Source: Galliscardovia ingluviei
Lineage (GTDB): Bacteria; Actinomycetota; Actinomycetes; Actinomycetales; Bifidobacteriaceae
Assembly (NCBI RefSeq): GCF_014635685.1
Contig: NZ_BMDH01000001.1
Location: 868,001 to 932,000, forward strand
Direction: 5' to 3'
DNA length: 64,000 nucleotides
Shown: positions 1 to 8,163 of the stretch, one piece after another
How the letters are laid out: the number at the start of each line of letters is the position of its first letter
Position numbering within the stretch: the stretch's first letter is position 1
Made by a program: the position numbers and the translations under genes
The notes under the pieces: generated by a model
Databases searched by the model: none
The model's input: only the letters and a program-made list of their open reading frames with translations
What the model was told of the DNA's origin: nothing

Positions 1-1629
1 GTATGCCATGCCAAGACCGTCAGCATAGGCAATCGGACTAAATGCCGCATGAATAAGCTGTCCAAATGTGGCAGCAGTTGGCGGTAATGCGACTGTCGTA
101 ATTCCACTATTGGTTATCAGCGCATGCCAAGCATCAGGTACGAGCCATATTGTGCACGCTAGTACAATACCACTCATAAGTGCTGCCCATAATGCGCGTC
201 TGCGTTTTCTCGAACGAATATGCGCTAATTCGAGTTGATTGAGCATACGCCCGCGCATAGCTTGTTCAAACGCTACTTTACGTTCTTTATACAGCTTAAT
301 TTGATCTCGATGCGCAAGTAACGTATCTAAACTATGCAGAGGAATATTTGCCTGATCACGAACTTTACGGCGTGCCATGGTGCCTTGAGGCAGCCAGAGC
401 AGCATTCTCCAAGGTAGCGTAAACTTACTTGCAGCTGCGACCATATTTTTCTGTGCTAACAAGCCAAGTGTTCGACCAATACTTGAGATAAGCAACCATA
501 GCCATGCCAAAAACCAACGTCTTTTAGCAATATCAGTAAAGTAATATTGAGCTCTAGCATCATCAACAATGCGATATGCAATGTTGGGAATGCTGGCAGT
601 ACTCTGAGCAACTGAGCTGTTATGCGTCACCAGTGTTTTTTCAGTATCGCTTTTTTCAGTATCGCTTTTTTCAAAATCCGATGATGCCTGCAATAAGGCA
701 TACCCTTGTAATGAACGAAGTTGATATACACGCGCACGATAATGTCGTAACACCGCTTGAGGCACTACAACCACACGACCACCGCTGCGACATACACGCC
801 TACAATAATCAGCTGACTGCCCAGCCGTATACAGCGCTGAACTTGCGCCGCCCAAACTATACCAAATTCGGGTATTAACAACAGCACCTGCAAGCGAAAC
901 CGCAAACACATCTGAACGAGTATCATACTGCTCTTGGTCAAGCTCCCCAGCCACTACGAGCGACGTAACACTATGATGAGATGTTGCATAATAACCAACT
1001 TGCTGCAATCGCCCAGTGCGAGCATCAATATGCTTAGCGCCCAATACAGCAACCGATGGTGTATTTTGCCATACCTCAAGCATGGTTTCTAAATATGTCG
1101 CGTCATTGGGATAGCTGTCATCATGCAACAACCATAAACCATGCGTTTGTTCTAATTGAGGCAACGCACGCAATGTAGCATTGATAGCCTCGCCAAAAGA
1201 ATGCGCTGAATCAATATGAATACACTGCACTTGAATATCAGCAGCAACACGAATACTGCTATTGTAGCGATTTTGCAAGGCTGATGGCGCTTGAGGCACT
1301 GGTATAGACTGCGAGGTCTTGTGCGTTTTGCTTGCTTTATCAGTCTTGGAATTGGACTTAGTTTTAGACTTAGCTACAGAGTCTTCATTATGCGCATTAT
1401 ACGCAGACTCAGGGGTATCACAACTCGCCACAATAATGTGTGATGGGACGCAAGTTTGCTCAAGCACACTACGCAAAGTCTGTTCTAAATACTGCGTATC
1501 GTTATCAACTGTAATAATTGCAGCAACAGACGATATAGACCGATACCCTGGATACAAATGTGTCCTCGCATAGTGCGAAACCTTAGAAACAATTGCCTGT
1601 GCATTCAGTGACTTATCTTGAGCATTCAT
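1..1629 (-). CDS. Family 2 glycosyltransferase, membrane-bound (partial, C-terminus beyond left edge)
   Basis: A reading frame open from an ATG at 1629 to the window edge gives 543 residues with no stop. The N-terminal half looks like a GT-A family 2 transferase: an LRSVLEQT segment near residue 50, a WLLHDDSYPND segment carrying the DD metal/nucleotide-sugar site, and a conserved stretch ending in an RRV...LRHYRAR segment. Two hydrophobic segments follow (WFLAWLWLLI, and one near the truncated end), so the C-terminal part is probably a multi-pass membrane domain. Large proteins of this type in actinobacteria are thought to build cell-envelope polysaccharide, which fits the two LCP ligases nearby. 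GTG at 1632 directly before the ATG is an alternative start; the ribosome site is weak. The substrate cannot be told. Confidence 0.8.
   Translation of the reverse strand, partial: MNAQDKSLNAQAIVSKVSHYARTHLYPGYRSISSVAAIITVDNDTQYLEQTLRSVLEQTCVPSHIIVASCDTPESAYNAHNEDSVAKSKTKSNSKTDKASKTHKTSQSIPVPQAPSALQNRYNSSIRVAADIQVQCIHIDSAHSFGEAINATLRALPQLEQTHGLWLLHDDSYPNDATYLETMLEVWQNTPSVAVLGAKHIDARTGRLQQVGYYATSHHSVTSLVVAGELDQEQYDTRSDVFAVSLAGAVVNTRIWYSLGGASSALYTAGQSADYCRRVCRSGGRVVVVPQAVLRHYRARVYQLRSLQGYALLQASSDFEKSDTEKSDTEKTLVTHNSSVAQSTASIPNIAYRIVDDARAQYYFTDIAKRRWFLAWLWLLISSIGRTLGLLAQKNMVAAASKFTLPWRMLLWLPQGTMARRKVRDQANIPLHSLDTLLAHRDQIKLYKERKVAFEQAMRGRMLNQLELAHIRSRKRRRALWAALMSGIVLACTIWLVPDAWHALITNSGITTVALPPTAATFGQLIHAAFSPIAYADGLGMAY
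636..673. repeat. 15-bp direct repeat inside the glycosyltransferase gene
   Basis: The unit ttttttcagtatcgc occurs twice head to tail (636-650, 651-665) and a third partial copy begins at 666. On the coding strand it gives a repeated Glu-Lys-Ser-Asp-Thr motif in a hydrophilic linker. The unit is a multiple of three, so copy-number change would lengthen or shorten the linker without a frameshift. Confidence 0.8.
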
Positions 1630-1689
1630 CACTTCTACTATAGATAAACCACTGTAAATGAGCAACGTAACTGGCTATATAATCTCCTA

Positions 1690-2061
1690 TTATGCTTGTT
1701 CGCGCATTCTAGTCAGACCGTGGTCACGCTTGTATTTTCGGCGTTCGCGCTCTGAAAGCCCGCCCCAAATACCAAAGCGTTCATCGTGTTCAATAGCCCA
1801 AGCTAAACACTGATCTCGAACTTCACAATGAGCACATACGCGCTTAGCGTCCTTCGTAGAACCGCCTTTTTCTGGGAAAAAGGCTTCTGGATCAGTTTGT
1901 GCACATAATGCTTTATGTTGCCACGATACATCAGATGTGTTGTCAAATAGTCCCCAGAGTAATGTGTTGAGTGCTTGCTCGTTATCCTCATTGATTTGAG
2001 TTTGCAGCTCGACATCATGACTTTGGTCGTCAGCACCTGCTGGACTGAACACTCCCCACAT
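1690..2061 (-). CDS. WhiB-family iron-sulfur transcriptional regulator
   Basis: 123 residues from ATG 2061, chosen because a GAGGGGAG ribosome site lies five bases upstream; the longer frame to 2088 has none. The family's four cysteines are visible (ALCAQTD, then VCAHC, then DQCLAW), followed by the GIWGG turn and a basic tail with RERRKYKRDHG. WhiB proteins bind a [4Fe-4S] cluster through these cysteines and act with the housekeeping sigma factor as redox- or NO-responsive regulators. About 50 acidic residues precede the first cysteine, as in WhiB2-type proteins. It is transcribed away from the first LCP gene. A strong consensus promoter sits upstream (2103-2131). Which WhiB subtype it is cannot be fixed here. 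Confidence 0.92.
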   Translation of the reverse strand: MWGVFSPAGADDQSHDVELQTQINEDNEQALNTLLWGLFDNTSDVSWQHKALCAQTDPEAFFPEKGGSTKDAKRVCAHCEVRDQCLAWAIEHDERFGIWGGLSERERRKYKRDHGLTRMREQA

Positions 2062-2102
2062 GATGGCTCCCCTCATTTGGCGTGTCAACCACGCCCAGTT
2101 GC

Positions 2103-2131
2103 ATTACACCTATTGAAAGGGGGTCTGTCAA
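2103..2131 (-). promoter_or_regulatory. Sigma-70 type promoter of whiB
   Basis: On the minus strand TTGACA (2131-2126) and TGTAAT (2108-2103) are separated by 17 bases. The -10 box ends about 40 bases before the whiB start. This is a near-consensus housekeeping promoter. Confidence 0.75.
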
Positions 2132-2315
2132 ATCAATATGAGTGTCGACTTTCAATCTGTGCGTGTTTCATTCTAAAATTTCCCCCAAGGTTATCCTAAT
2201 ATTAGAGCAATTGTTCCAATTGTCCACTAATTGACTACATCACAGGAAGCTACAGTCGTGTTCATACGCGAGAATTTTGTAAACAATTTTCGCAACTCCT
2301 ATACTTCGTCAATTT

Positions 2316-2344
2316 TTGAACGCGCTGTGCTTTACACTTGATAC
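2316..2344 (+). promoter_or_regulatory. Candidate promoter of the first LCP gene
   Basis: TTGAAC (2316-2321) and TGATAC (2339-2344) have a 17-base spacer, about 35 bases before the GTG start at 2381. The start has an AAGGAG ribosome site at 2366-2371. The rest of the 319-base intergenic region between whiB and this gene shows only AT-rich DNA and the divergent whiB promoter. Confidence 0.55.
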
Positions 2345-2380
2345 GGGCTCATAGCGAGTCAAGTAAAGGAGATATAGCCA

Positions 2381-3838
2381 GTGTCAACGCATAGCCATTC
2401 ACAGCATCGCGCCCAAAGCCGCAATCATAAAATTCCAAATCTGGCTCATACGCATGCGCACCCGCTACATGCTCCTGTATACAGGCTGTCTCATAGACTA
2501 CGGACAGCCATTATCGCTACTATTCTCGCAGCACTAACCTTCGTAGGAACAGCTTCAGCTTTAGTCGCCAATAATATAACCACCCTGGTTGAAGAGGCAG
2601 AAGCACCAGTTATTACCCAATCCCATGTTAAACAGGAAACAATAGTTGATCCTAACGCTGGTAAACCAATTAATATTTTGGTACTCGGTCAAGATACACG
2701 CTCCGGCGAAGCAAACGCTCAAATCGGCGCAGGTGGTTCGGCAGATGACCACCAATCTGATACAGCAATGATTGTCCAACTCAGTGCCGATCGCACGTTT
2801 ATCAATATCGTTTCTATTCCACGCGATTCTATTGTTGATCAGCCAAGCTGCAACACCTCTCAGGGAGTACTTGGCGCACGCAATAATGTAATGTTTAACT
2901 CTATTTTTGCAACTGCCTACCAATTCGGCGGCGATTTAGCATCAGCTGCCAGCTGCACAATGAATGCTGTAAATGCATTAACTGGATTGGAAATCTCCCA
3001 GTTTGTTGTCGTTGATTTCGCTGGATTAAGCAATATGATTAGCTCTTTGGGTGGAGTTGATATTTGTATTGCTCAAAGCATTGAAGATGACACCACAGGA
3101 CTACATTTACAACGTGGACTTCATCATCTCAACGGTGTTGAAGCTACCCAATACGCTAGAGTTCGTCATGGTGTCACCGGTGCTGACGGCAGTGATATTT
3201 ACCGTACTACACGCCAACAATTTTTAATAAAATCACTACTCAGAGAAGCAAAACAAAAGAATCTCTTCACCCAGACAAATCAACTTTATCAGCTCGCTAC
3301 CAGTGCTATCCAATCATTAACCATGAGTCCAGGATTAGCTGATGTGGCAACGCTTGTGGGTATGAGTGCAGCATTAACTAAGCTCAACACTAACCATATT
3401 TACGCGCGTACTGTGCCTGTAACGCAATATGTTTACGATAAAAATCGCGTGGTATGGACCGATGATGCTGTACAAATTTGGGATATGTTAAAAAATAACA
3501 AGCCGCTTACTGAGGATGACTCTGCAACGCAAAACGAGCAAGACACTAATACACAAGATACTCAAAACGAACAAGAGCAAGAAAGCACTGATACTACCCA
3601 GTCTCAAGATACAACCTTATCCCAGAATGGCCAGGCTACAGCTACTCCTCAAGGCACGCTTGATGCAAATACTGGACTGCTTGTCATGCCAGACGGATCA
3701 CTTGTTGATCCTAATACCAATGGATATGTAGACCCTGATTCTGGCGTAATTAAAGATGCCAACACTGGTCAAGCTATTGGTATGGCTGACGGTTATGTTT
3801 CGTATCAGTTCTGTGGTATTCCAGTAAGTCAGATGTAA
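2381..3838 (+). CDS. LytR-CpsA-Psr (LCP) family protein
   Basis: 485 residues, GTG start behind AAGGAG. A His-rich cytoplasmic N-terminus is followed by one membrane segment (about 42-63), then an extracellular LCP domain (about 95-320). LCP marks are ILVLGQDTRSG, DTAMIVQLS, the SIPRDS motif near 145-150, and the late RTTRQQ arginines that bind the pyrophosphate of the lipid donor. LCP enzymes transfer undecaprenyl-linked glycopolymers to peptidoglycan. The last 100 residues or so are a Gln/Thr/Asp/Asn-rich low-complexity tail ending in a short segment with one cysteine. A second LCP gene follows 117 bases downstream, so this is a tandem pair with a nearby glycosyltransferase. The polymer attached is unknown. 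Confidence 0.92.
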   Translation: MSTHSHSQHRAQSRNHKIPNLAHTHAHPLHAPVYRLSHRLRTAIIATILAALTFVGTASALVANNITTLVEEAEAPVITQSHVKQETIVDPNAGKPINILVLGQDTRSGEANAQIGAGGSADDHQSDTAMIVQLSADRTFINIVSIPRDSIVDQPSCNTSQGVLGARNNVMFNSIFATAYQFGGDLASAASCTMNAVNALTGLEISQFVVVDFAGLSNMISSLGGVDICIAQSIEDDTTGLHLQRGLHHLNGVEATQYARVRHGVTGADGSDIYRTTRQQFLIKSLLREAKQKNLFTQTNQLYQLATSAIQSLTMSPGLADVATLVGMSAALTKLNTNHIYARTVPVTQYVYDKNRVVWTDDAVQIWDMLKNNKPLTEDDSATQNEQDTNTQDTQNEQEQESTDTTQSQDTTLSQNGQATATPQGTLDANTGLLVMPDGSLVDPNTNGYVDPDSGVIKDANTGQAIGMADGYVSYQFCGIPVSQM

Positions 3839-3876
3839 AACGACAATTGCAATAACTTATAGTACTTATGTAAAGG

Positions 3877-3917
3877 GTGCTAATTCGTCAGTTCATATTT
3901 GCTCAACGAATTAGCAC
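3877..3917 (+). promoter_or_regulatory. 12-bp perfect inverted repeat between the LCP genes
   Basis: GTGCTAATTCGT (3877-3888) and ACGAATTAGCAC (3906-3917) are exact reverse complements separated by 17 bases. It lies 38 bases after the first LCP stop, so it may form a hairpin, but no T-run follows. Its right arm lies between the -35 and -10 boxes of the promoter for the next gene, so it may instead be an operator. Confidence 0.6.
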
Positions 3918-3929
3918 ACAAAGTATAAT
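3899..3929 (+). promoter_or_regulatory. Promoter of the second LCP gene
   Basis: A perfect TATAAT (3924-3929) lies 27 bases before the ATG. A poor TTGCTC -35 (3899-3904) is 19 bases upstream. The inverted-repeat arm 3906-3917 falls in the spacer. Confidence 0.55.
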
Positions 3930-3955
3930 GTAGACGAACAAATAAGGGAGCAACT

Positions 3956-5389
3956 ATGAGTGAATCTGGGCAGCATAACTCTCAGGAATCAACGCCTCCC
4001 AGCTTTCAACCATCGGGCAATCCTCGATCCAGAATAAGGCGCACCCCTCAGCAACAATCGCTTGGTGCGACACACTCATCAGCGTCAGATATCCCTAGTT
4101 TTGCTCCTGAGCGCACTCGCTCTTCTCGTCCAAATATGTCGCATGGTTCGGTGCCTGAATACCAACCCATTCCTCATGCAGAGGCTGAGCAACCTGTCTC
4201 TTTTGCACCTGCTTCGCAAGGGCGGCGATCGAATACGGCAAGGAACACTACTCCTGAACAACCAGCGTCTTTTGCTCCTCAAAGGAGAAATGCTGCGTCA
4301 CCACGAACTACACAAAATAGACAATCAGTAAGGCCTGTAAATCCGACACCACAGAATTCTTTTAGCTCAGCACATATGGCGGTACCATCCGTAGCTGCAG
4401 GTTCATCATTGCCTCGCAGGGGTCAAAGAAAACGCCGATCAAAAGTACAGATTCTTGGAACCAGTCTACTAGTACTACTGTGTGTGATTATCGCAGCAAG
4501 TTTGCTTGTCGGTTTTATGAGTATTTCTTGGGTCAATAAACATTTGCAGCATGAATCTTGGCTAACTAATACTCCACAATCTTCGGCATCAACCTGGCTT
4601 ATTCTCGGATCTGATCAGCGCGATGGTGCACCAAATACCGGTAGCGCAACTGATGTTCCAGGCTCTCGTACTGATACTATTTTACTGCTGACTAAGCCAA
4701 AAAAGGGTCCAGCATCATTGATTTCTATTCCTCGTGATTCTTATGTATCACCTAACGGTCAGGATATGAAAATCAATGCTGTTGCTTCGTTATTAGGTCG
4801 TAGCGACCTAGTAGGTACTATTGAAGGCATAACTGGATACAAAGTTGACCATGTGGTAAAAATCGGATTCAGCGGTGTAGAGCGTGTTGTCGATGCTTTG
4901 GGCGGAGTGACATTGTGCTATGACGACGATGTCAATGACCCTAACTCCGGCATGGTATGGCAAGCTGGCTGCCACACTGCTGACGGCCCTACTGCCCTAG
5001 CATTTTCCCGTATGCGTTATGCCGATCCTCAAGGAGATATAGGTCGAGCAGCGCGCCAACGTCAAGTTATTGGCGCAATTGTTAAAAAAGCTTCTTCTTC
5101 ACAAATACTTTCTTCACCAAGTAAGATGAAATCTGTTGCAGAAGCGGGGCTTGGCTCTGTTGTCGTCGATGAAAATTCAGATGCCCTTAATCTCGTATCC
5201 ATGGCGTTAGCCTTTAAAAGTGCCACTGGAAAAGACGGCATTACCGGTACGCCGTACTATTCAGATCTCGATTATTGGCCAGATTCCGGTATTGGTTCGA
5301 CAATTTTGCTCGATGATCAGCGTAATGCAACGCTCTTCAAGCAACTTGAAGAAGGTAGTGCATCCCCTGGTGTTGTAGGCGGTATGTAG
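3956..5389 (+). CDS. LytR-CpsA-Psr (LCP) family protein with long disordered N-terminus
   Basis: 477 residues. About 160 Pro/Ser/Arg/Gln-rich residues precede a basic stretch (RRGQRKRRSK) and one membrane helix (about 166-190). The LCP domain follows: WLILGSDQRDG, RTDTILLL, SLISIPRDSYV (near 254), GGVTLCYDDDV, and ARQRQV with the conserved arginines. The long cytoplasmic tail distinguishes it from its neighbour and contains repeated FAP(E/A/Q) motifs (SFAPER, SFAPAS, SFAPQR), which look like docking or phospho-regulatory elements. The role is transfer of a wall glycopolymer to peptidoglycan, as for the preceding gene. The ribosome site is AGGGAG, seven bases upstream. Confidence 0.92.
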   Translation: MSESGQHNSQESTPPSFQPSGNPRSRIRRTPQQQSLGATHSSASDIPSFAPERTRSSRPNMSHGSVPEYQPIPHAEAEQPVSFAPASQGRRSNTARNTTPEQPASFAPQRRNAASPRTTQNRQSVRPVNPTPQNSFSSAHMAVPSVAAGSSLPRRGQRKRRSKVQILGTSLLVLLCVIIAASLLVGFMSISWVNKHLQHESWLTNTPQSSASTWLILGSDQRDGAPNTGSATDVPGSRTDTILLLTKPKKGPASLISIPRDSYVSPNGQDMKINAVASLLGRSDLVGTIEGITGYKVDHVVKIGFSGVERVVDALGGVTLCYDDDVNDPNSGMVWQAGCHTADGPTALAFSRMRYADPQGDIGRAARQRQVIGAIVKKASSSQILSSPSKMKSVAEAGLGSVVVDENSDALNLVSMALAFKSATGKDGITGTPYYSDLDYWPDSGIGSTILLDDQRNATLFKQLEEGSASPGVVGGM

Positions 5390-5459
5390 GTACTGCCATA
5401 CTTGTCCACCATAGCCATTTCGCTTGCTTGATGAAGTAGACGACCTGCATAGTTGGTGT

Positions 5460-7556
5460 ATGAAGAATCGTACACAGCAGCAACAATCGATGCACGCGAG
5501 CCAAGACAAGCAACCGCGCCAAATACCTCAGTCAACATGGCTTATCATAAGTATGCTTGCACCACTTATCGGTCAATTTGCCGTAGCCTGTGTGATGGCA
5601 TGGCAAGGACATTGGCTATTAATGATTATGATGGTGCCAAGCTGCTTAGCCATTGCTTCGACACTTATTGTAAGTCAACTCAGGCAGCGACAGACACAAT
5701 CCATGCCCGCGCAATCTGCACCTGGACAATCAACCGATCAATCGTACCGAAGCACAACTGCACCATTACCAAGCGCAAACTCTGGTTTCACAGATAATCC
5801 AATAGCAAGCAGTCACCATGATCAGCAAGCAATACTTGATGACATCAAGCTACTGCCATCGAAAACACTCTGTACACAATTATGCCTCCCTACCGGCCCC
5901 ACAGCACTCTGGCAACATATTGCACACACATGGAGCGATAGAATTGAACTGCACCAACATCACCACGCATATCCAGCCATAACACATCTGCCAGCAGTTG
6001 TAGGAGTAAGTGTGCAACACTATCATGCTCCACAACCGCCCACAATACAGCCGTACACTCTGGATATTATTACTCAAGGTCCTCATGCCCTGCTCGCTGG
6101 AACAACAGGTTCTGGAAAATCATATGTGTTACGCACATGGGTGCTGTCACTGGCTTTAGCCTACCCACCAAGTGATGTGCAATTTATTTTTCTTGATTTC
6201 AAAGGAGGTTCAACATTTCGTGACCTCTACCAGTTGCCTCATACTATTGGTTTTGTTTCAGATTTAGATATCAGTCATGCACTACGGGCCTTAGCCGCTA
6301 TCAAACAGGAATTACAGCGAAGAGAACACTTAGTCGCAATCCATCATGCTGGAGATATCAATCACATACCACAGCCACCTGCGCGGTTGCTTATTATTAT
6401 TGATGAATTCCATGCGTTACGCGCTCAGTTACCAGATTATATGGATCGTTTAGACCATCTTGCTACACTTGGACGCTCACTAGGTATGCATCTGATTGCG
6501 TGTACACAGCATCCTATGGGGCAAATGAGTACCAATATGAAGGCCAATATTGGATTACATATCTGCTTGCGCGTACGAGATGAAATACAGTCACGAGAAC
6601 TTATTGGCACTACCCTTGCGGCACATTTTACACCCGACATTCCGGGGATTGCTATGAGTGATTATGAACAATATCCAAAGATTTGGCGTGCGCTTACTGC
6701 AACACATGCTGATCAAGAAATTCTAGCATGTAAGCGTGCATGGCAGGCTATAGGCGATGGCGCAATACCTATGTTATTTTCGCAGCCTTTGCCCAAATAT
6801 TTACCTGCATACGCTCAGGTGAAAACGAGCACTGATTGTACAAGAAAAACTGACAACAATGGTAATATGCAACAGTGCGATACAGCTTCATTTGCATTAG
6901 ATAGAGCCCATCTGCAATTGGTTTTGGGATTAGCCGATACTGGCACCCATTGCATAGAGTATCAACTTGCTCTCAATCAAGGCAATATTGCCATTATTGG
7001 TCTCCCTACGCGCGGTACCAGCACGATACTTAACAACTGTTTAGCGCAGTTACAAACCGCCCAAGCACATGGTGTATGTACTATCAATACCTACAATATG
7101 GATACTGCTTACGGCGAGCAGGAAGTATGTGAGCCATCACTTGAATCATCACAATCGCTGCAAATGCCGCAACCCGAACGACTGCCACAATCCGACCAAT
7201 CGTCACCAGCCCGTCAAACGCCACCAGAGTGGCATATCGATCTTGTTGATGAAGCTGATCAATGGCTTAATCCTATGTGCGATGATCCGCAGGCGACACT
7301 ATTCCGACAATATCTTGCTGATCCCAATCATACGGTTATTTTTGCTACCCACTCGGCTCGTTTTGTACGCCATCCTGACCATTGCAGTACAAGAATTGTT
7401 TTTGCGACAGGAGATACAGCGACGGATTCGATTTCAGGAATCCCACATGCAGCGCTGGCAACATGCACTGAGGACGATTATCATCTGGCTGGTCGCGCGT
7501 TCGTACTTGAGCACGGATCTTGTACGAAAATTCAGTGTTATAGCAGTATAGCCTAG
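5460..7556 (+). CDS. FtsK/SpoIIIE-like (EccC/EssC-type) membrane ATPase with degenerate second domain
   Basis: 698 residues if ATG 5460 is used; a TTG at 5424 extends the frame by 12 residues and neither start has a strong ribosome site. Two membrane helices lie near residues 20-70. A full FtsK/SpoIIIE ATPase domain follows, with Walker A GTTGSGKS (about 213), LDFKGGSTF, Walker B LLIIIDEF (about 311) and an IACTQHP segment. A second ATPase-like domain has GLPTRGTST (about 513) where Walker A should be, without the lysine, while a Walker B-like DLVDEAD remains near 593. One active plus one or more degenerate domains is the layout of EccC/EssC motors of type VII secretion. No WXG100 substrate or other secretion gene is in the window, so the cargo is unknown. 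DNA translocation is less likely because the gamma domain is not seen. Confidence 0.85.
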   Translation: MKNRTQQQQSMHASQDKQPRQIPQSTWLIISMLAPLIGQFAVACVMAWQGHWLLMIMMVPSCLAIASTLIVSQLRQRQTQSMPAQSAPGQSTDQSYRSTTAPLPSANSGFTDNPIASSHHDQQAILDDIKLLPSKTLCTQLCLPTGPTALWQHIAHTWSDRIELHQHHHAYPAITHLPAVVGVSVQHYHAPQPPTIQPYTLDIITQGPHALLAGTTGSGKSYVLRTWVLSLALAYPPSDVQFIFLDFKGGSTFRDLYQLPHTIGFVSDLDISHALRALAAIKQELQRREHLVAIHHAGDINHIPQPPARLLIIIDEFHALRAQLPDYMDRLDHLATLGRSLGMHLIACTQHPMGQMSTNMKANIGLHICLRVRDEIQSRELIGTTLAAHFTPDIPGIAMSDYEQYPKIWRALTATHADQEILACKRAWQAIGDGAIPMLFSQPLPKYLPAYAQVKTSTDCTRKTDNNGNMQQCDTASFALDRAHLQLVLGLADTGTHCIEYQLALNQGNIAIIGLPTRGTSTILNNCLAQLQTAQAHGVCTINTYNMDTAYGEQEVCEPSLESSQSLQMPQPERLPQSDQSSPARQTPPEWHIDLVDEADQWLNPMCDDPQATLFRQYLADPNHTVIFATHSARFVRHPDHCSTRIVFATGDTATDSISGIPHAALATCTEDDYHLAGRAFVLEHGSCTKIQCYSSIA

Positions 7557-7658
7557 TTGCGCTACTCACCCACCATCACAATAAGCGGTTTCATAGTGAC
7601 ACTCGCATTGCAGATTTCATATATTATAAAAAATGTCATAATTTCGATGACAAAACTC

Positions 7659-7687
7659 TTGAAATTTTCTCCAATTCGTGGTTATCT
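7659..7687 (+). promoter_or_regulatory. Candidate promoter of the second whiB
   Basis: TTGAAA (7659-7664) and TTATCT (7682-7687) with a 17-base spacer lie about 50 bases before the ATG at 7736. Confidence 0.5.
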
Positions 7688-7735
7688 CTTATGTGGGAAG
7701 TAACTGCCCACCTATGGAGGATGTGAAGGAACAGT

Positions 7736-8008
7736 ATGAGCAGTGCATATGATTGGCGAGCAAAAGCAGCATGCAGGGATAAGGACCCTGAACTGTTTTT
7801 TCCTGTAGGCAATACAGGCGCAGCACTTCAACAAATTGAAGAAGCTAAAGCCGTATGCCGCACCTGCAGCGTTATGGAAGCCTGCCTGAAGTGCGCCCTT
7901 GAAACCAACCAGGATTATGGTGTTTGGGGTGGCTTAAGCGAGGATGAACGCCGCACTTGGAAGCGTCGCACTATGCGTCAGCGTCGTGCCGCTGTTATGC
8001 AGCTATAG
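7736..8008 (+). CDS. WhiB-family iron-sulfur transcriptional regulator (short form)
   Basis: 90 residues, preceded by GAAGGA. Cysteines: AACRDKD near 13, then VCRTC and EACLKC; the GVWGG turn and a strongly basic C-terminus (RRTWKRRTMRQRR) follow. The short N-terminus and overall length resemble WhiB1-type proteins, which bind an NO-sensitive [4Fe-4S] cluster and contact the principal sigma factor. It is a monocistronic unit: its own promoter-like sequence lies upstream and a strong terminator follows at 8028-8065. It is the second WhiB within 6 kb, on the opposite strand to the first. Confidence 0.93.
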   Translation: MSSAYDWRAKAACRDKDPELFFPVGNTGAALQQIEEAKAVCRTCSVMEACLKCALETNQDYGVWGGLSEDERRTWKRRTMRQRRAAVMQL

Positions 8009-8027
8009 TACGACAATATCGCTGCAC

Positions 8028-8065
8028 AGTTTGGGGAGAGGGAATATGTTTCCTCTCCCCAAACT
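8028..8065 (+). terminator. Rho-independent terminator after whiB
   Basis: A 14-bp perfect stem, AGTTTGGGGAGAGG (8028-8041) with its complement at 8052-8065, can be extended by three pairs around a four-base loop, then a T-rich tail (tatttct). It may also serve leftward transcripts. Confidence 0.85.
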
Positions 8066-8163
8066 TATTTCTATCGTACCTTAAGCTGCACATTCCTTGA
8101 GTTTACAGTGTTATGCCATTAGCACATTCACCCTACTTAAGGCACTGAGTGATTAAACACGTA

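Noticed and set aside
7069-7551. 160-residue plus-strand frame inside the FtsK-like gene
   Set aside because: Same strand, shifted frame, Ile/His-rich composition with no motif.
5460-8008. A complete type VII secretion locus
   Set aside because: Only the EccC-like ATPase is seen; no WXG100 substrate, EccB/EccD/EccE or mycosin gene lies in the window.
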